64,000 nt of DNA from Plasmopara viticola (GCA_001695595.3 MBPM02000034.1:558001-622000), one strand, 5' to 3'. Counted from the first letter of the stretch, positions 47,604-58,845 are shown. A program made the numbers and translations. Notes: generated by a model not told the origin, from the letters alone.

Positions 47604-47988
47604 GCCGGAGAAGGATCGCAATACCTCGTTCTTAGTGCATTATGAGTAAAGTAGTTAGAAGCCACCAGATTTTTAAAAGAAAAACGCACATTACCAATGA
47701 AGTTTTTGGATTGCATACTCGAAAAAGTCACCATGCGTTCATATATTCGAAGACTTTCTGAAATAGACTTAAGTGATTGTACCCCAGAGCCTGATAGTAA
47801 ACGTGAACCGTCAGCAACACACGATTCTTCCTTGGCTGCTTTCAAAGGGACATCTGTCGATAGCTAGACGTATGCGTAGCATCCACATGTCGTTGCTGCG
47901 TCTCTGGCAGTGAGTTTCTAAATGACACAGAGTGACGAAAGACTAGACCGATTGGCCAAACGCGCCTGACTTCGACGTCCAGCAAGGA
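47604..47988. other. Convergent intergenic space
   Basis: 385 bp between the 3' ends of the F-BAR and PUB genes. A frame on the minus strand overlaps it but has no motif. No RNA gene or repeat was seen. Confidence 0.5.
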
Positions 47989-49179
47989 TCACAGCTTGGA
48001 CTCTATCAGACTTTGCATTGCCTTGAGCTTATCAAACCAAGCGCTCCAAGCATCGAAATCGTCCGACAGATCCGGTTCCTGTAGAAAAAAAAGATACGTT
48101 AGAATAGCACATGCACATCTTTTGATATGCACAAGAATTTTCCTTGCCTCCAGTACAAACACAACTCGAGGCACCTTTTCATCTCCTAGTTGCACTTCTT
48201 TGAACCCAAGTGCAAGTAAACAGTAATAGCCACCTGCGAATTGCCCTAGATCCGAATGAAAATGCACATTGTCCTTTGGGATATGACGAAATTCGGCAGT
48301 CTCTGGTGAACTGCAAATATTAGTCACCACAGCAAAAAGTTTCTGCATTGATTGCCGAAATCGGGTCTATCGCCACAAACCAACAAGAAAGTAAAAGAGC
48401 TCCCTTCCCTCGCAAGCACGCATCCCTTACCTCACTCTCTGTGCTTTCTCGTAGCATTCCAATCGCCATCTCCAGTCCCTCTTTTCCAGGTAAAAGCGAT
48501 GCGTTTAAACGTTCACGCTCCATCTCCTCCTTTTGTCGCTGACGTGCCTCTTCCCTTCGCTCTCTTTCGCGCTGCTCTCGTTTCTTCTGCGCAGCCACAG
48601 CCAATACTTGAATCTTGACTGCCTCTTCTTTTCTTCGATTCGCTTCATGTTTTCGAGCTTCCTGCTCCAATCTTACTTTTTCTCGTTCCGCAGCTCGTTG
48701 CGCTTCCTTTGCTTTCGCCTCTCGATCTCTTGCCTCCGCTTGCAATGCCTCTTGCTGTTCTTTTAACTCGCTTAGCTTCAAGTCTATCTGTAGACGTATT
48801 GGTGATCCTTCTTGGACTGCGAGCTTCACGTCGTCGTAACGACGCAGTAGATCCTGCACTTTGGTCATCATCTTGGGACCAAATCGAGGCTGCTTGGACA
48901 CCGGATCGAGCATGACGCAACGTGCACGATATTTGTTCATTCTATCATCCTCTTTGCCGTTAATTGCGGTCTAAAGAGAATGGAACGCCACAAGGTGAGG
49001 CAGAGGACGGGGTTTCTCTATGAGCTTATGGAAGTAGGAAGCGGCAGACGCACCAAAATGAAGCTAAGATTCCTCTGTAAGGAATCAGTTGCCTCGTCAT
49101 TGACTAGCGCCTCCTGAACTTCTGTTAGCCGCGCTTCAAGGGCCTCGACGTGCGCCGTCGCTTGTCGAAATTCGCTCAT
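47989..49179 (-). CDS. Coiled-coil PUB domain protein
   Basis: Four exons: 49179-49054, 48970-48431, 48342-48148 and 48078-47989 (introns 83, 88 and 69 nt), 316 residues. A first heptad-rich segment (HVEALEARLTEVQEAL) lies near residue 10. A long charged coiled coil, rich in Glu, Arg, Lys and Ala, covers about residues 90-190. The C-terminal 90 residues resemble a PUB domain: KLFAVVTNICSSPETAEFR, HIPKDN, then YYCLLALGFKEV and VVFVLE. PUB domains bind the tail of the p97/Cdc48 ATPase, as in UBXN6 and peptide N-glycanase, so a role with p97 is likely. The last intron seems to begin with GC (GAG/GCAAGG), which gives FVLEEPDLS; a GT site 15 nt further would insert five residues. No UBX or transglutaminase domain is present. 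The start is supported by in-phase splicing of exon 1. Confidence 0.75.
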
Positions 49180-49284
49180 ACAGCGGAATAGTACTATTTG
49201 CTCAGGATAAAAATTTTGTACATTTTAACACTAGTATTTTACGAAAAGTGTAGAATTGGACAAAAGTTATGGTCGCAATGGTGC

Positions 49285-49860
49285 CTAATAGAGATAGACG
49301 CTGTATGCAGTAGTTACGCAGAACAGACTGTCCTGTAGCACCAAGCACGTTCAATCTTGTCAGTCAACTCTATTTGACCCACAAGTATGATTCCTTACGT
49401 TCGAAAAGGTCTCGGAGGCGTAGCAATCCGTCTCAGCATCCCAAAAACACCGACATCCCATCCTACGAATCGTCACAAGATTACACATAAACTCTTGAGC
49501 TCTCTGCACGACTCTTTTAAGTACGCACCGCACGCCCTCGCCGCGTTGTTCCCCAATCACCACTTGAACGACATACTTGAATCGAGAAAAATTCCATTCT
49601 ATTCATGCACCACACCACCAGCTTAGTTTCTAAAAAACTAGCGTGCATCATCAACATGGCGCCATCGGCCAACCTTTCAGTCGCAACTTGACAGCGTCGG
49701 CAATCTCCTTGGTCAACACTGCTGCTCGCTCCGACTGGTACGTGACTTGTTGCAACTTTTCTGTCAACACTTGGCCAATCACGTGCTTCATCTTCGTGGT
49801 CGTGGGTTTTGCCTTGGGGTTCAGCTGGAATCCCCTCGCCTCCTCCAGTGGGGCTGGCAT
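49285..49860 (-). CDS. Tctex1-type dynein light chain
   Basis: Four exons: 49860-49674, 49598-49529, 49462-49399 and 49332-49285 (introns 75, 66 and 66 nt), 122 residues, the usual size. Tctex1 light chains dimerise and attach cargo or intermediate chains to cytoplasmic or flagellar dynein. The N-terminal helices are present (KMKHVIGQVLTEKLQ, LTKEIADAVKLRL). Then come the strand and turn FKYVVQVVIGEQRGEGVR, and CRCFWDAETD, ASETFSN, DSLFCV in order. VVIGEQRGEGVR and CFWDA-x-TD are typical of the Tctex1-domain/flagellar branch. The start at 49860 is the first ATG in frame; upstream codons in frame begin only at a TTG. It follows the PUB gene in tandem 105 bp away and is divergent from the RING gene 65 bp to the right. 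Confidence 0.93.
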
Positions 49861-49925
49861 CTTGACAAAATGTGTCGCTTCAAGATCCCACGACCCGGTA
49901 TACCGGTACAACCCACTCCCGCCTC
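49861..49925. promoter_or_regulatory. 65-bp bidirectional promoter region
   Basis: The start codons of the Tctex1 gene (minus) and the RING-Ubl gene (plus) are 65 bp apart. Both transcription starts must therefore lie here or inside the opposite gene's 5' end. The stretch contains ACCCGGTATACCGGT, a palindromic run (ACCGGTATACC-like) that could be a shared site; this is only a suggestion from symmetry. Confidence 0.45.
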
Positions 49926-50620
49926 ATGAACGAGCAGCTCCCGTGTCTAGTGTGCGACAAAGCGTTGCCCGCGGATCCTACGGCGCGATGCCTGACCGAT
50001 TGTTCGCATGAGTTTTGTCTCGCGTGCTTGTGCCGAGTCTTGACGACGCTCAAAAACCGCTGCCCTGGTTGCCATGTGCAAGTGAAACAAGTCACACAAT
50101 TGCAGCCACAAAGTCCCGCGACCCCCCCACCGGCCACTGTCCGCTTCTGCAACGCCATCTACACGCTCAATGTATCAATCTGGGCTGTCAAGGACCCCGC
50201 CAAGACGCTAGCTTCACTCTTTCACCTGTACGTCGTCTTGCATCAGGACGTACGTGACACTCACTTGCCTTGCATTGACCCAGAGAGCACGCGAGACTCA
50301 TTTACAAGGGCAAAGTGCTTAAGAAGGGCGACGTTTGGCCCGGGTCAGTCGTGCAACTCGTTGGGAGTCGAAAAGAAACACTACAGACTGCCGCCATGGG
50401 GAATTACATGACATGGCTCCGGCTCGAGTGGGTGCAACGAGCCAAAGCGCTCGTCTGCTGCCCATTCAACGTCGTCTACGACTTCATTCGGTCTCTCTTT
50501 ACCAACTTAACAGGGCAGCAAAGAGGGTACACTCTAGTACCGACACAAAGTACCTCCTCAACGTCTACTTTTCGTGCACCAGGACACGTACCCAGTCCTC
50601 ATTCTACAAATGAACAGTAA
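49926..50620 (+). CDS. RING finger and ubiquitin-like domain protein
   Basis: Two exons, 49926-50227 and 50296-50620 (intron 68 nt), 208 residues. The N-terminus is a RING finger with C7, C10, C26, H28, C31, C34, C46 and C49 (C3HC4), which binds an E2 enzyme. A proline-rich link follows. From about residue 75 a ubiquitin-like fold is suggested: the strand YTLNVSI, the helix DPAKTLASLFH and, straight after the intron, LIYKGKVLKKGD with VVQLVG. This matches the central and last strands of ubiquitin-like domains. The C-terminal 80 residues are rich in aromatic and hydrophobic residues (FNVVYDFIRSLFTNL) and end in a Ser/Thr-rich tail. Possibly the protein is membrane-associated. RING plus Ubl in one small protein suggests an E3 ligase that docks on the proteasome or on Ubl-binding partners; substrates are unknown. 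Confidence 0.75.
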
Positions 50621-50657
50621 CCGTGCTTGCTTCACAAACTTGGCTTCCTCCCTCTTC

Positions 50658-53376
50658 TTACATGCGGTCGTAGCCAACACTGCCGAGTTCGAGCGCCACC
50701 AACAACTTCTCCTTCAATAGTGTCCTTGTCGGATAATCGGGTAGAATCAAGCGACGGTCACTGGTAGAAACCACGTCAGTCAAAGATGCAAGAGAGAGAG
50801 AAAATGAGCGCTCCTTGAACAGTTGCTTACCAAGTGTTGGCCATGGGACAAAAACTTTTTGGCATTTGCGTGTCTACCTCCAGGCACCAGCTGGCCGTGT
50901 CCTAGAGCCCAATACGTCAGCAAGCAGACACTTACCAAACGGTTTTTTCAAGACGTACCGTGTTCAAAGAGCGGTGTTTCGAGTAGTCAAAGCCAAAGAT
51001 AGGAGGTCTCGACGACCCCGACCAGAATGTCAAGAGTTGAGCGCATTGTGCTTGGTCAAAACGCTCGACGACGTACCAAAAGTGCGCAACGACGCTGCAA
51101 GACGGCTGGGCACCTCGCAAGTACACGACATGGTTCTTCAGACTCGCCACGTCGATCGTACATTCCCCGCGCACAAGGCGTTGCAGTTCTTCTGGACGGA
51201 ATAGGTGCAGGTCGGAACGTGCAATGGTATCGTGCAAGCCATCGCGCATCTTCTTGTAGTACGCCACTTCATCGCCAAAGCAAAAGTGTTGAGCACGTAG
51301 GAGTACGTAGTGTGCCTTGTTCGCATTTGTCACTTGGACGTCCCCCTGTCCTTCTTCCAACTCCATTTCCAAACTTGTCAATATTGGAGCACATCCCGAC
51401 GCAGTAGCTTGCCTTGTCGTCGCAGCCTCCTCTTGAACTTTTGCGTCGTTTTCAACAACAAGCACCTTGATTGTGTGCTCGAAGCGCAGATCCAACGGCT
51501 CAACGTCAAAGTCGTGGTCTAATACGAATTGAAGACTCTTTGTAAACATTTGACTGGCTTCGCAATAGTCTTCCCACACGAGCGACACGTCTCGTAGCAT
51601 GAATTTCCAAAAGACCAGTGGAAATGCCACACCAAGAGGCTGGTGATTGCGAATTGCCAAGCCCAGTAATCGACCAAGACACAAATAAACCTTTTTGAGC
51701 GCATGGACTTCGGCCCGATTCACGAGCACTTCCTTTCGAGAGAATCTCAAGTCCTTGGTACTGCGCTTGACGTCATAGACTCGCTTGCTGATGCAGAGTG
51801 GCCGCGACGCGATGGCAATCGTCTCTTCCTTTTGCTCGTCGACAAAGTCGAAGAAGGGAAACAAGTCAGTAAAGCTCTGTGTGCCTTGGTCTCCTTTAGC
51901 ATGACGTGGTGGATCCAGCCTTTCGTCTTGCGAGTTTTGTGAGCGCGCAAGTTGCAGCCACTGTGCTCCAATCTTCGATACGTGAGGTGCTGGTAGGGAG
52001 ACGTGCGAGTGTGAGTCAACCGTTGCTCGCGGCTGGAAGAAACACCGTTGCACAATTTGGAAAAACTCGCGGGTGACGCCAACGCCAATCCCTGGCTCAT
52101 TCACCAGCGTGACATTGACTTCCCCTTTCAATTGCTTTTCGGACGCACTCAAAACTTGTTGCAAGATAAAATCCACGTAATTCGCCTCTGACGTCCGACT
52201 GATCGAGATAGAGACAAGGCCACTACGATCTTCTGCCTGCGTGACCAAGTAATCCACTTTATGCTCCAAGCGCACGAGTCCAGGAATCGAGGCAAAGGAA
52301 TACAAGTCCATGCCTAACACCTTGGGATCTGAGCGAATCAAGACATCCACACTGGCCTTGAAAGGAATGACCTTGTCAGTAAACGACAAAGGGAGCGGAA
52401 ATGTTGTGGCAATCACGTATGAAAGACGCATTTGCTCGGTAGGAAACGTCTTGTTGCGCTTCTTCTTGGCTTCTTGCTTGACAAATAAGTCGACAATCTG
52501 CACATGGTAGCAATTCAACAATTAAAACATGAGAACGGGCATAGGTTCTACCATCACGTACTTGAAACAGCTTCTGGAGCGTCGCTTCTTCGTCAGAAAC
52601 AAAAGCAGCTTCCAATTGCTCGAAAACTTGCAGCAAGTGCAGCAATATCGAAAAGCGCTGCGGCGTCGCAATCACATCATCCAAGCTACTAAGGGCCGCA
52701 GTGACTAATGACCACAGCTGCTTCACGGGTTGAATGGCTCGCTGAAAACTTGACGTGACACCCAGAGGATCTTGACTCTCTTCCATACGTATGGTACGCG
52801 CATACGGCGTAAAAAGCTTGAGAAAAAGTTCAAATAAAGCGATAAAGAGATGGACTTCAGTCTCTTCGTCATAACTCTCGTCATCTTCGAGGTCGGTGCG
52901 GTCAAAAATGCTAAATGCGAGTTTTGCACCTAGTGGTAAACATTCTTCATAGATCAGATACAACACTGTCGATAGTGGACACAAACCAGACCTGAACGAT
53001 AAAGCATCTTTGTAATGCGTTCGTACAGTGGCAAGAGACTGCATGCAGCCATCTTGGGCTTTCCATCTGCCTCAAGAGGAACTCCACGGTCGAAGGGACG
53101 GAGCAAGTGCACGAGGACTACAGTCCAGACCTTTACGCGTCTCGATAGACTGTTGTAAGAAAGCATGCCGCTTAGAATCAGCTGCAGGGCTTCGTGACCA
53201 AGTTCATTGTTCGCACTCTCCTCATCTCCTTGACGCCTCGTTGAGTCCGTGCGCAAAGCTTGATGCCACAGCGATCGGTACTCTTTGGCCTTCTTCACCG
53301 TGAGTGGGTACAGACACGTCACAGTGTACATCAACCCATCCAGATACACGCTTTTCTTGTCGTTTCTATCTGTCAT
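50658..53376 (-). CDS. HECT-type E3 ubiquitin ligase
   Basis: HECT ligases accept ubiquitin from an E2 onto a cysteine and pass it to substrates. Five exons: 53376-52992, 52929-52562, 52497-50959, 50901-50831 and 50760-50658 (introns 62, 64, 57 and 70 nt), 821 residues. The HECT domain fills roughly residues 370-821. The N-lobe has GIGVGVTREFFQIV and LGRLLGLAIRN. The C-lobe has the FWSGSSRPP strand and the active-site block MANTCDRRLILPDYPTRTLL, with Cys788 as the catalytic residue. The Cys codon is split by the last intron (TG/T). The protein ends YDRM, with Tyr where most HECTs have Phe four residues from the C-terminus. The N-terminal half is helical without a motif I can name. The fold resembles E6AP-type HECTs, but no AZUL zinc finger is seen. 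A first exon further upstream cannot be excluded. Confidence 0.92.
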
Positions 53377-53429
53377 TCGAGCAATCTATCCAACAAAGCA
53401 GTCAATAACGTTTCACCCTTCCTCTTTCT

Positions 53430-53627
53430 AGTCACGTGACTTGCTTTTCGCTCACACTTTTCGTACCTCATTGACAAGGGAGACGAGCCCTACGTGTGCA
53501 AGCACAAGAGCCTTGAGATACAGGCCACGCACTCCGTCATGTCCTTTACGTGCAAAGACAACGCCGTGCTCTACACTCTCAACGTCAGTTCACGCGCCAC
53601 GATTCATGCCCCAATCGACCGCACCTG
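53430..53627 (+). CDS. Orphan coding-like fragment, plus strand
   Basis: Between the HECT and ankyrin genes, the plus strand has an open frame of about 65 codons with strongly gene-like codon use (TAC, GAC, AAG, GTG, CTC, AAC). It includes YLIDKGDEPYVC and DNAVLYTLNVS. A TGA directly precedes it and there is no early ATG or good 3' splice site, so it is probably a fragment, or antisense to an exon. Its end overlaps the predicted last exon of the ankyrin gene. NA-x-x-YTLNVS recalls the start of the Ubl part of the RING gene (NAIYTLNVS), so it may be a scrap of a duplicated relative. Confidence 0.3.
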
Positions 53628-54628
53628 ACTCGTTCACCACTTCCAACACGGTTCGCGTCACGTGAATCGCTTCCACGCTTCGGACTGGACGCGACTTGGT
53701 AAACGTTTGCTTGTCTGTCATCAACATGGCTACATTCAGTCGCGTTTACCTACCACATCGTCATGAACTTCCCACCCGCTTCACTCGGTAATTCCTTGCC
53801 GCTCTCGTCTCCTTTCTCGCTTCTCTCTATTTCCTGCTTCTCTTCTCTTCCCTTCCTTCTCCGTCGTCTACCTTTCTTCGCACGTTCCATCGCGGCCACG
53901 GGTCGTGGTGGCTCACAGAATTGCAAGGATCTTGCGTGAAATGCATTCAACTCGACCAACCGCAGCAACGAGTGCCCCGCGGCATTGCGAGCACCAAAGT
54001 CGACGTTCCACTCCTCTGCATGTTCTCGCAGCATCGCTAGAGCCTTCCAATTCCCAAGTCCGGCTGCCACATGCACGACTGAATTCACGCGGTCGGGCTT
54101 GGCGGTCAGCACTTCGGTCACTTGATGCGCTTGCTTGGCGTACGTCAAGAGTTGTGCCAAGAGCTGCACTGCCACCTGATTCTGTTCGTCTGTACGACCA
54201 TTGGCCACGCAGAAAAGGAGCAAGACGGTCGCGGCATTCACGCGACCAAAGGTCTTGAGGACACTCACGCGCTTTTGCCGTTGCGCGAGTAAGAGGGCTA
54301 CGATTTTGGTCTCTAAGGCCATACACGCAGCAATGAGTGGCGTGAGGCCTACACGATTGGCACGACGATTGGTGCTCGCCATGTTGACGTTGGCGTGAAG
54401 AGCGAGTAGGCGTGTAGCCATCTCGAGACGCGCGTATCGACAAGACTCGACGAAGGGAAGATCGCCTTGAGGCGTCCGACAATTCACGTCTAGTTTTGGA
54501 GTTGCGAGCAAGGACGAGAAGAGAGGGAGGTCGTTGGAGCGGATACTAGTGATGAGCTGCGAGGCGACAGACGTCGAAGCGGGATGGACCGCGAGCTTGG
54601 ACTTGCCCGTCCGGCGGCGAGACGTCAT
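53590..54628 (-). CDS. Ankyrin-repeat protein with basic tail
   Basis: Two exons, 54628-53785 and 53714-53590 (intron 70 nt), 322 residues. The N-terminal half has ankyrin-type repeats: LITSIRSNDLPLFSSLL, DVNCRTPQGDLPFVESCRY, LTPLIAACMALETKIVALLL and, further on, SVVHVAAGLGNWKALAMLREH followed by NAAGHSLLRLVE. Ankyrin repeats mediate protein binding. Around residue 250 lies a strongly basic run (KKGRRRRRKGR), a likely nuclear localisation signal, followed by an acidic stretch. Exon 2 is inferred: without splicing the frame stops at 53750. The 70-nt intron, of the size usual here, leads into a well-formed frame (KSRPVRSVEAIHVTRTVLE) ending in TGA at 53590. A second in-phase donor 8 nt downstream is possible. 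No enzymatic domain is seen. It is tandem with the HECT gene. Confidence 0.7.
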
Positions 54629-57470
54629 CTTATGTTTGTAATTGAAATTAACAGGATGGCTACATGTAGTGAGACTTATTATATGGACTCACTTCACGAG
54701 TTGCGTGAGGGCGAATACTAGGAACGCTCGCCCCGAGAGTTTTACTATTAGCGTGATTGCTCCGAACGTTGCTATGTTACTGAAAAGTAATTGCCTTTAC
54801 GCCGTACCAATCGATCTGAGCAATTGTTGGGAAATTGGGCCGAGGATGCCGTTGCATTTGGGGATTTCGGTGTTCCCGATTTGTAATTCTACATTGTTAC
54901 CATCGGGTATTGAGGCTTGGTACGTATGTATTGCCGTATCAAGGAGATCGCATTGCTCCAGTGGCAATGGCCATTGTCTGGCTGTATTGTAGTTTGTATC
55001 TGGTAGGTGGACAACTTCGTGCCTCGCTACTCTATCCGGTGGTAACTTTTATGGCAAGCATCTGGACACCACCTATGAGTGTATCGGAATTTTGAAATCT
55101 TTCGAAATCAGCGCAGACAATATACGCGGCTAAGTACAGACAACTTTATTGAAAAAAGTATTAAAAACTTCCATCACCAAGAAAGGATTTCATCTTTAAA
55201 ATTGTCGCGTCGAGTTTTTTAAGATTCACTTAATTTGACACGGCTGGCAGTGCTTTCATTTCAATCGTTTTTGGCGTGACACGGCAATCAACCAACTTGT
55301 AAAAATCCTTAGGATAGGGTTTCTATGTCAGCCATAAAATTGTTTGTGATACCCAAAAAGTAACTATGTATGGTGTTCCCGTTTCAAAGTGGAGCAATGT
55401 TACTGCTCTTGGTTTTCAGCTGTTAATTGTGTCATCCACTGTGTCTTCTAGCCCTGGCCATTTGCGGAAATTCGTAACCCATATTTGGCCTATATTACTC
55501 AAGTATTACCCACTGCGCCTTGTGTTCCTATGTTAAATGATTGCAGAACTTTGTTATACACAGATGATGGTGCTATGTTCTCCATCGAGCTGCGTTAAAC
55601 ACGGTTTGATTTGTCCCTATGCTACCCGCGGTTAGTGGCGCTACGTTACGCGCGTGTGAAACTTTGCTTCCTACATCTCTTGCGCTGTCTTTGGTGTATT
55701 TGGAAGCTGTCAGCGAAAGGTCTTAGCCCCTACTCTTCTAAGTAACACAAACCTGGTGATGTCACACTAGTTGAAGGAATCACAATATTGCGTGACACAT
55801 CTTAAAACATTAGTTTGAAGTCGCACTAAGTGTTGCTAAAAAATAATGCTTATTCTAATTGATTTGGCCTCACAGATACTAATGTTGTTCATGTATGCAG
55901 GAAATCGATCACGTAGGGGTTGTCACTACGAAACCGGCCTCCGGCGTTACCAACGAAAAGTACTTGTCTTCAAACTACACCTGCTAGAATACTATGCTCA
56001 TCATCCTCAAGGCTTATGCTTCCAAAAATATAAACGATATAGTCTCGTGCACTGGGTCACAAACGTTAAAATGGCCAACTGTCTGCATTATTGCGGTCAT
56101 AAAGGTTATAGTATTTATGTTTGATACATTGCTGGCAGAGGAATTCAGCCATTTGGTGAAGTTTTACGGGCACACAAGTCTGATATTATCACTACTCGCT
56201 TAGCAACGGGATCAAGGTCAAACTCCTAGTGGTCTAGGTGGATCTTAATACAAACTTTCCCGACTCTGATAGCGTCGAACGCTGCTTGGTCTATTATCTA
56301 TGATCACGTCTTAGGCTTGGTGTGGCTAGAGCGCAGAAAAGCCTGGACTTATTGTCTCATCCTATCAAAGCTTTGGCGTTACCTCTGCTAGGAAGAAGAA
56401 GCGCTATTGAAGCGAATAATGGGCTAATTCGGTCAGTGCATTGGACAATAGAAGATCGGAAAAGAATAGTGGTGGCGTTGAGTGCATTAATCACGAATGT
56501 GAAGCAGCACGCAAATCCCTTAGGAATGATGATAGGGATCAAATTTTGCTGCATGTTGTTGATGGCATGATTGGCGAAATTTTTAACAGTATGAGCAGGG
56601 CCTTACAGCTGCACGTGGATGAGTAGATTTGGTGCTCAAAGTGAACGTCCTTTGCTGCAAGTCATGCAAGGTATGGTTGGCGGCGTCATAGGCGCGGTCC
56701 TGACGATGCTTATGAAGTGGCACGCAACATCTTGAGTACCACTTGTCTTAGACAGCTTTTGCTGTGTGGATGGAGTGTTATAGCTGACTACATGCGAGCT
56801 GCTGCCGTTCTGATGCACGAGTAATGCGAGGCTTCTAATGAATATAGATTGATGCTGGACTCGTCGATTTGTCAATTCTTAATGGTGATGACACGAACTC
56901 GACACAACCGTCTCGTCAAGATCTTTGGTCTAGTCTGGGAAGAAATGGCGACGAATGGCTTGTCGAGGGTTTTGTCTCAGACACGTCGGAAGTCAAGATA
57001 TCGGTACTGCAAACGTTTTCTGTTAAAGTGCGATTTGCTTGAGCCGGACGAATTCTTTTTGATGCAGCTTGTATAGGTTTCGAGCTGAGGCCACAGCCAA
57101 AGTTGTGGAAATTAAAGCTGGTGAAAGATCAGCTACTTTTCATTATCGAATTTCAAGCGGTCTCAACAGAGATCCGCCTCTGGCATTTACTCCTAATAGA
57201 TGTTTTTTCGTGAATTGTCTTGGTTTCAAGAGCAAATTCTACATGGTATTTATCAAAGGAAGTGCGTGATATTATAGACTTTCTTAGCCTAAATGCCTCA
57301 AAAGTCTAAGTGTACTCATTCTATGCCGACGTTATGTGTCAAAAAGCTAAGTATACTGTAAGCGTTCATTAACGGCTGAATGCAACCATCATTCCTGCCC
57401 GGGAAAGAATAGTCGTAATGCAGCATAGCGGAATGTGCAACAGACAGCGCACTTGACTGAGTTGAAGTGC
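54629..57470. other. Gene-free flank right of the island
   Basis: Several frames of 60-116 codons overlap on the plus strand (for example 54642-54992 and 54835-55095), but they have no ATG context, motif or splice support I trust. They are short and offset in frame, as expected for a decayed element. The right part may be the upstream end of the gypsy relic that starts at about 57.47 kb. Confidence 0.45.
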
Positions 57471-58845
57471 ACTATCAACTATGCAAGAAAGTGACATATA
57501 CAAAATCACTATAAATATTTGTTTTAAAAGCGGTAAGTCATACTCATGGGCTTTAAACGTGCCCGCGACGTTTTATCGTTTGATAACTTAATTGTCATGC
57601 CCCTAAGGGCGTATGCACAGATGTATTTTGACGATATTTTCGTGTATAGCCGAGGCGACAGATGTAAAATCCACATTGTTCCTGCGCGATTAATCCGCTA
57701 GTGTGTGTCCAGATACGCTTTACGCTGATGCAGATAAGTATTTCTTAGATGCAAGAGAATTTTCGTTTTCAAGTATTTTAAACGGCAGATTTCGTAAGCT
57801 TTAGGGAAAATAACTTTGCAGATAGAAACCTGACCAAATACCCACACAGGTGTAGCGCACACTTCGAGAAGGTGGCCAAATTACTCTAAGAATGATACCG
57901 AGGGAGCTTGAGTACATTATCACCAATAGGCGTTTGACAAAGTCCAGAAAATGCTGTTTCAGGCGTTTATTTTGGTCTTAACGAATCCAGAGCAACGCTT
58001 TGACCGTATATTGTTGTCCGTGACGCGTCAGATTTTGTCATCGTTAGCGCGCTGCTACAAGAAGACATCGATGTGGCAAAATGGAAACTTCGATTACGAA
58101 AGCTAGCAGTCATTAAGCTTAGTATAATTTAGAAATGCAGAATGCTTTGGATTGCGTCATTTAAGCTAAGAGCTAGCTCATGACCTCGTATATACTGGAT
58201 CAATTTGTGACATGTATGCGCAAGACAACATGTCTATAGCTCTGCCATTGACTCAGGAGAATAATAACCTTGAAAATCAGCTGAGAAATTATGTGTGCGG
58301 TTTGGTAGCAGCACCGTTCTATTGTAACAAATTCAAGTTTAAGTACCACGTAAGTAGGCTTTTTGAGTAAAAAAAGATTATTGCATCCTCTACAGGGCTC
58401 AACATATGTCATCTCGGTCGAAAAAAGACGATGACCTGACTATTAGCCTTATAGAGGATGTTTAGCCTGTACACATGTGCACACGCGCAAAGTGTAATAG
58501 CAGATAAATCGTGCCCACGCCATTGTCGAGCCTGCCTATGCCTTTGCGCTGCAATCAATTTTTCAGTATGAATATTACGCTTGACCCGCCAAACAACTCG
58601 CCGGGAATCATTGGTATTATGGTCTCTGTTGACCCAATGCACAAATTACCTTATTTTAATAGTCGACGGCGTCGAGATACTAGTGCTACTTCCCGACCGT
58701 GTTTATGAGCAACATGTACGGATTTTGATTAAAAAGTGTTCTATAAGTGCTTTGAACCAGGCAAACATGTCCACAGCAGACCAAGAACAAGCAGATCAAG
58801 TAAATTGTATAACTGAGGAGTTTATACGCGGACGCTTCTAGGCGC
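57470..58845 (+). mobile_element. Ty3/gypsy retrotransposon relic (RT, RNase H, integrase)
   Basis: Fragments of a gypsy polyprotein occur in correct order on the plus strand, across many frameshifts. Reverse transcriptase: TMQESDIYKI at about 57479 and NVPATFYRL at about 57555. Then the catalytic box YFDDIFVYSR at about 57626 and the thumb-like LYADADKYFLDAREF at about 57727. RNase H: VVRDASDFVIVSALLQED at about 58014. Integrase: the GIMVSVDPMHKLPYF stretch at about 58616, then DRVYEQHVRILIKK and MSTADQEQADQ at 58768. All lie within 1.4 kb, far less than an intact element needs, so large deletions have occurred. No LTR pair or protease was found. The element cannot encode a working protein. 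Confidence 0.85.

Noticed and set aside
53591..53724. Separate small gene starting at the minus-strand ATG at about 53724
   Set aside because: A 70-nt intron in correct phase joins this frame to the ankyrin gene, which explains it without a separate gene.
54642..55095. Overlapping plus-strand frames of 116 and 86 codons next to the ankyrin gene
   Set aside because: No conserved motif, signal peptide or splice support; the two frames compete for the same DNA.
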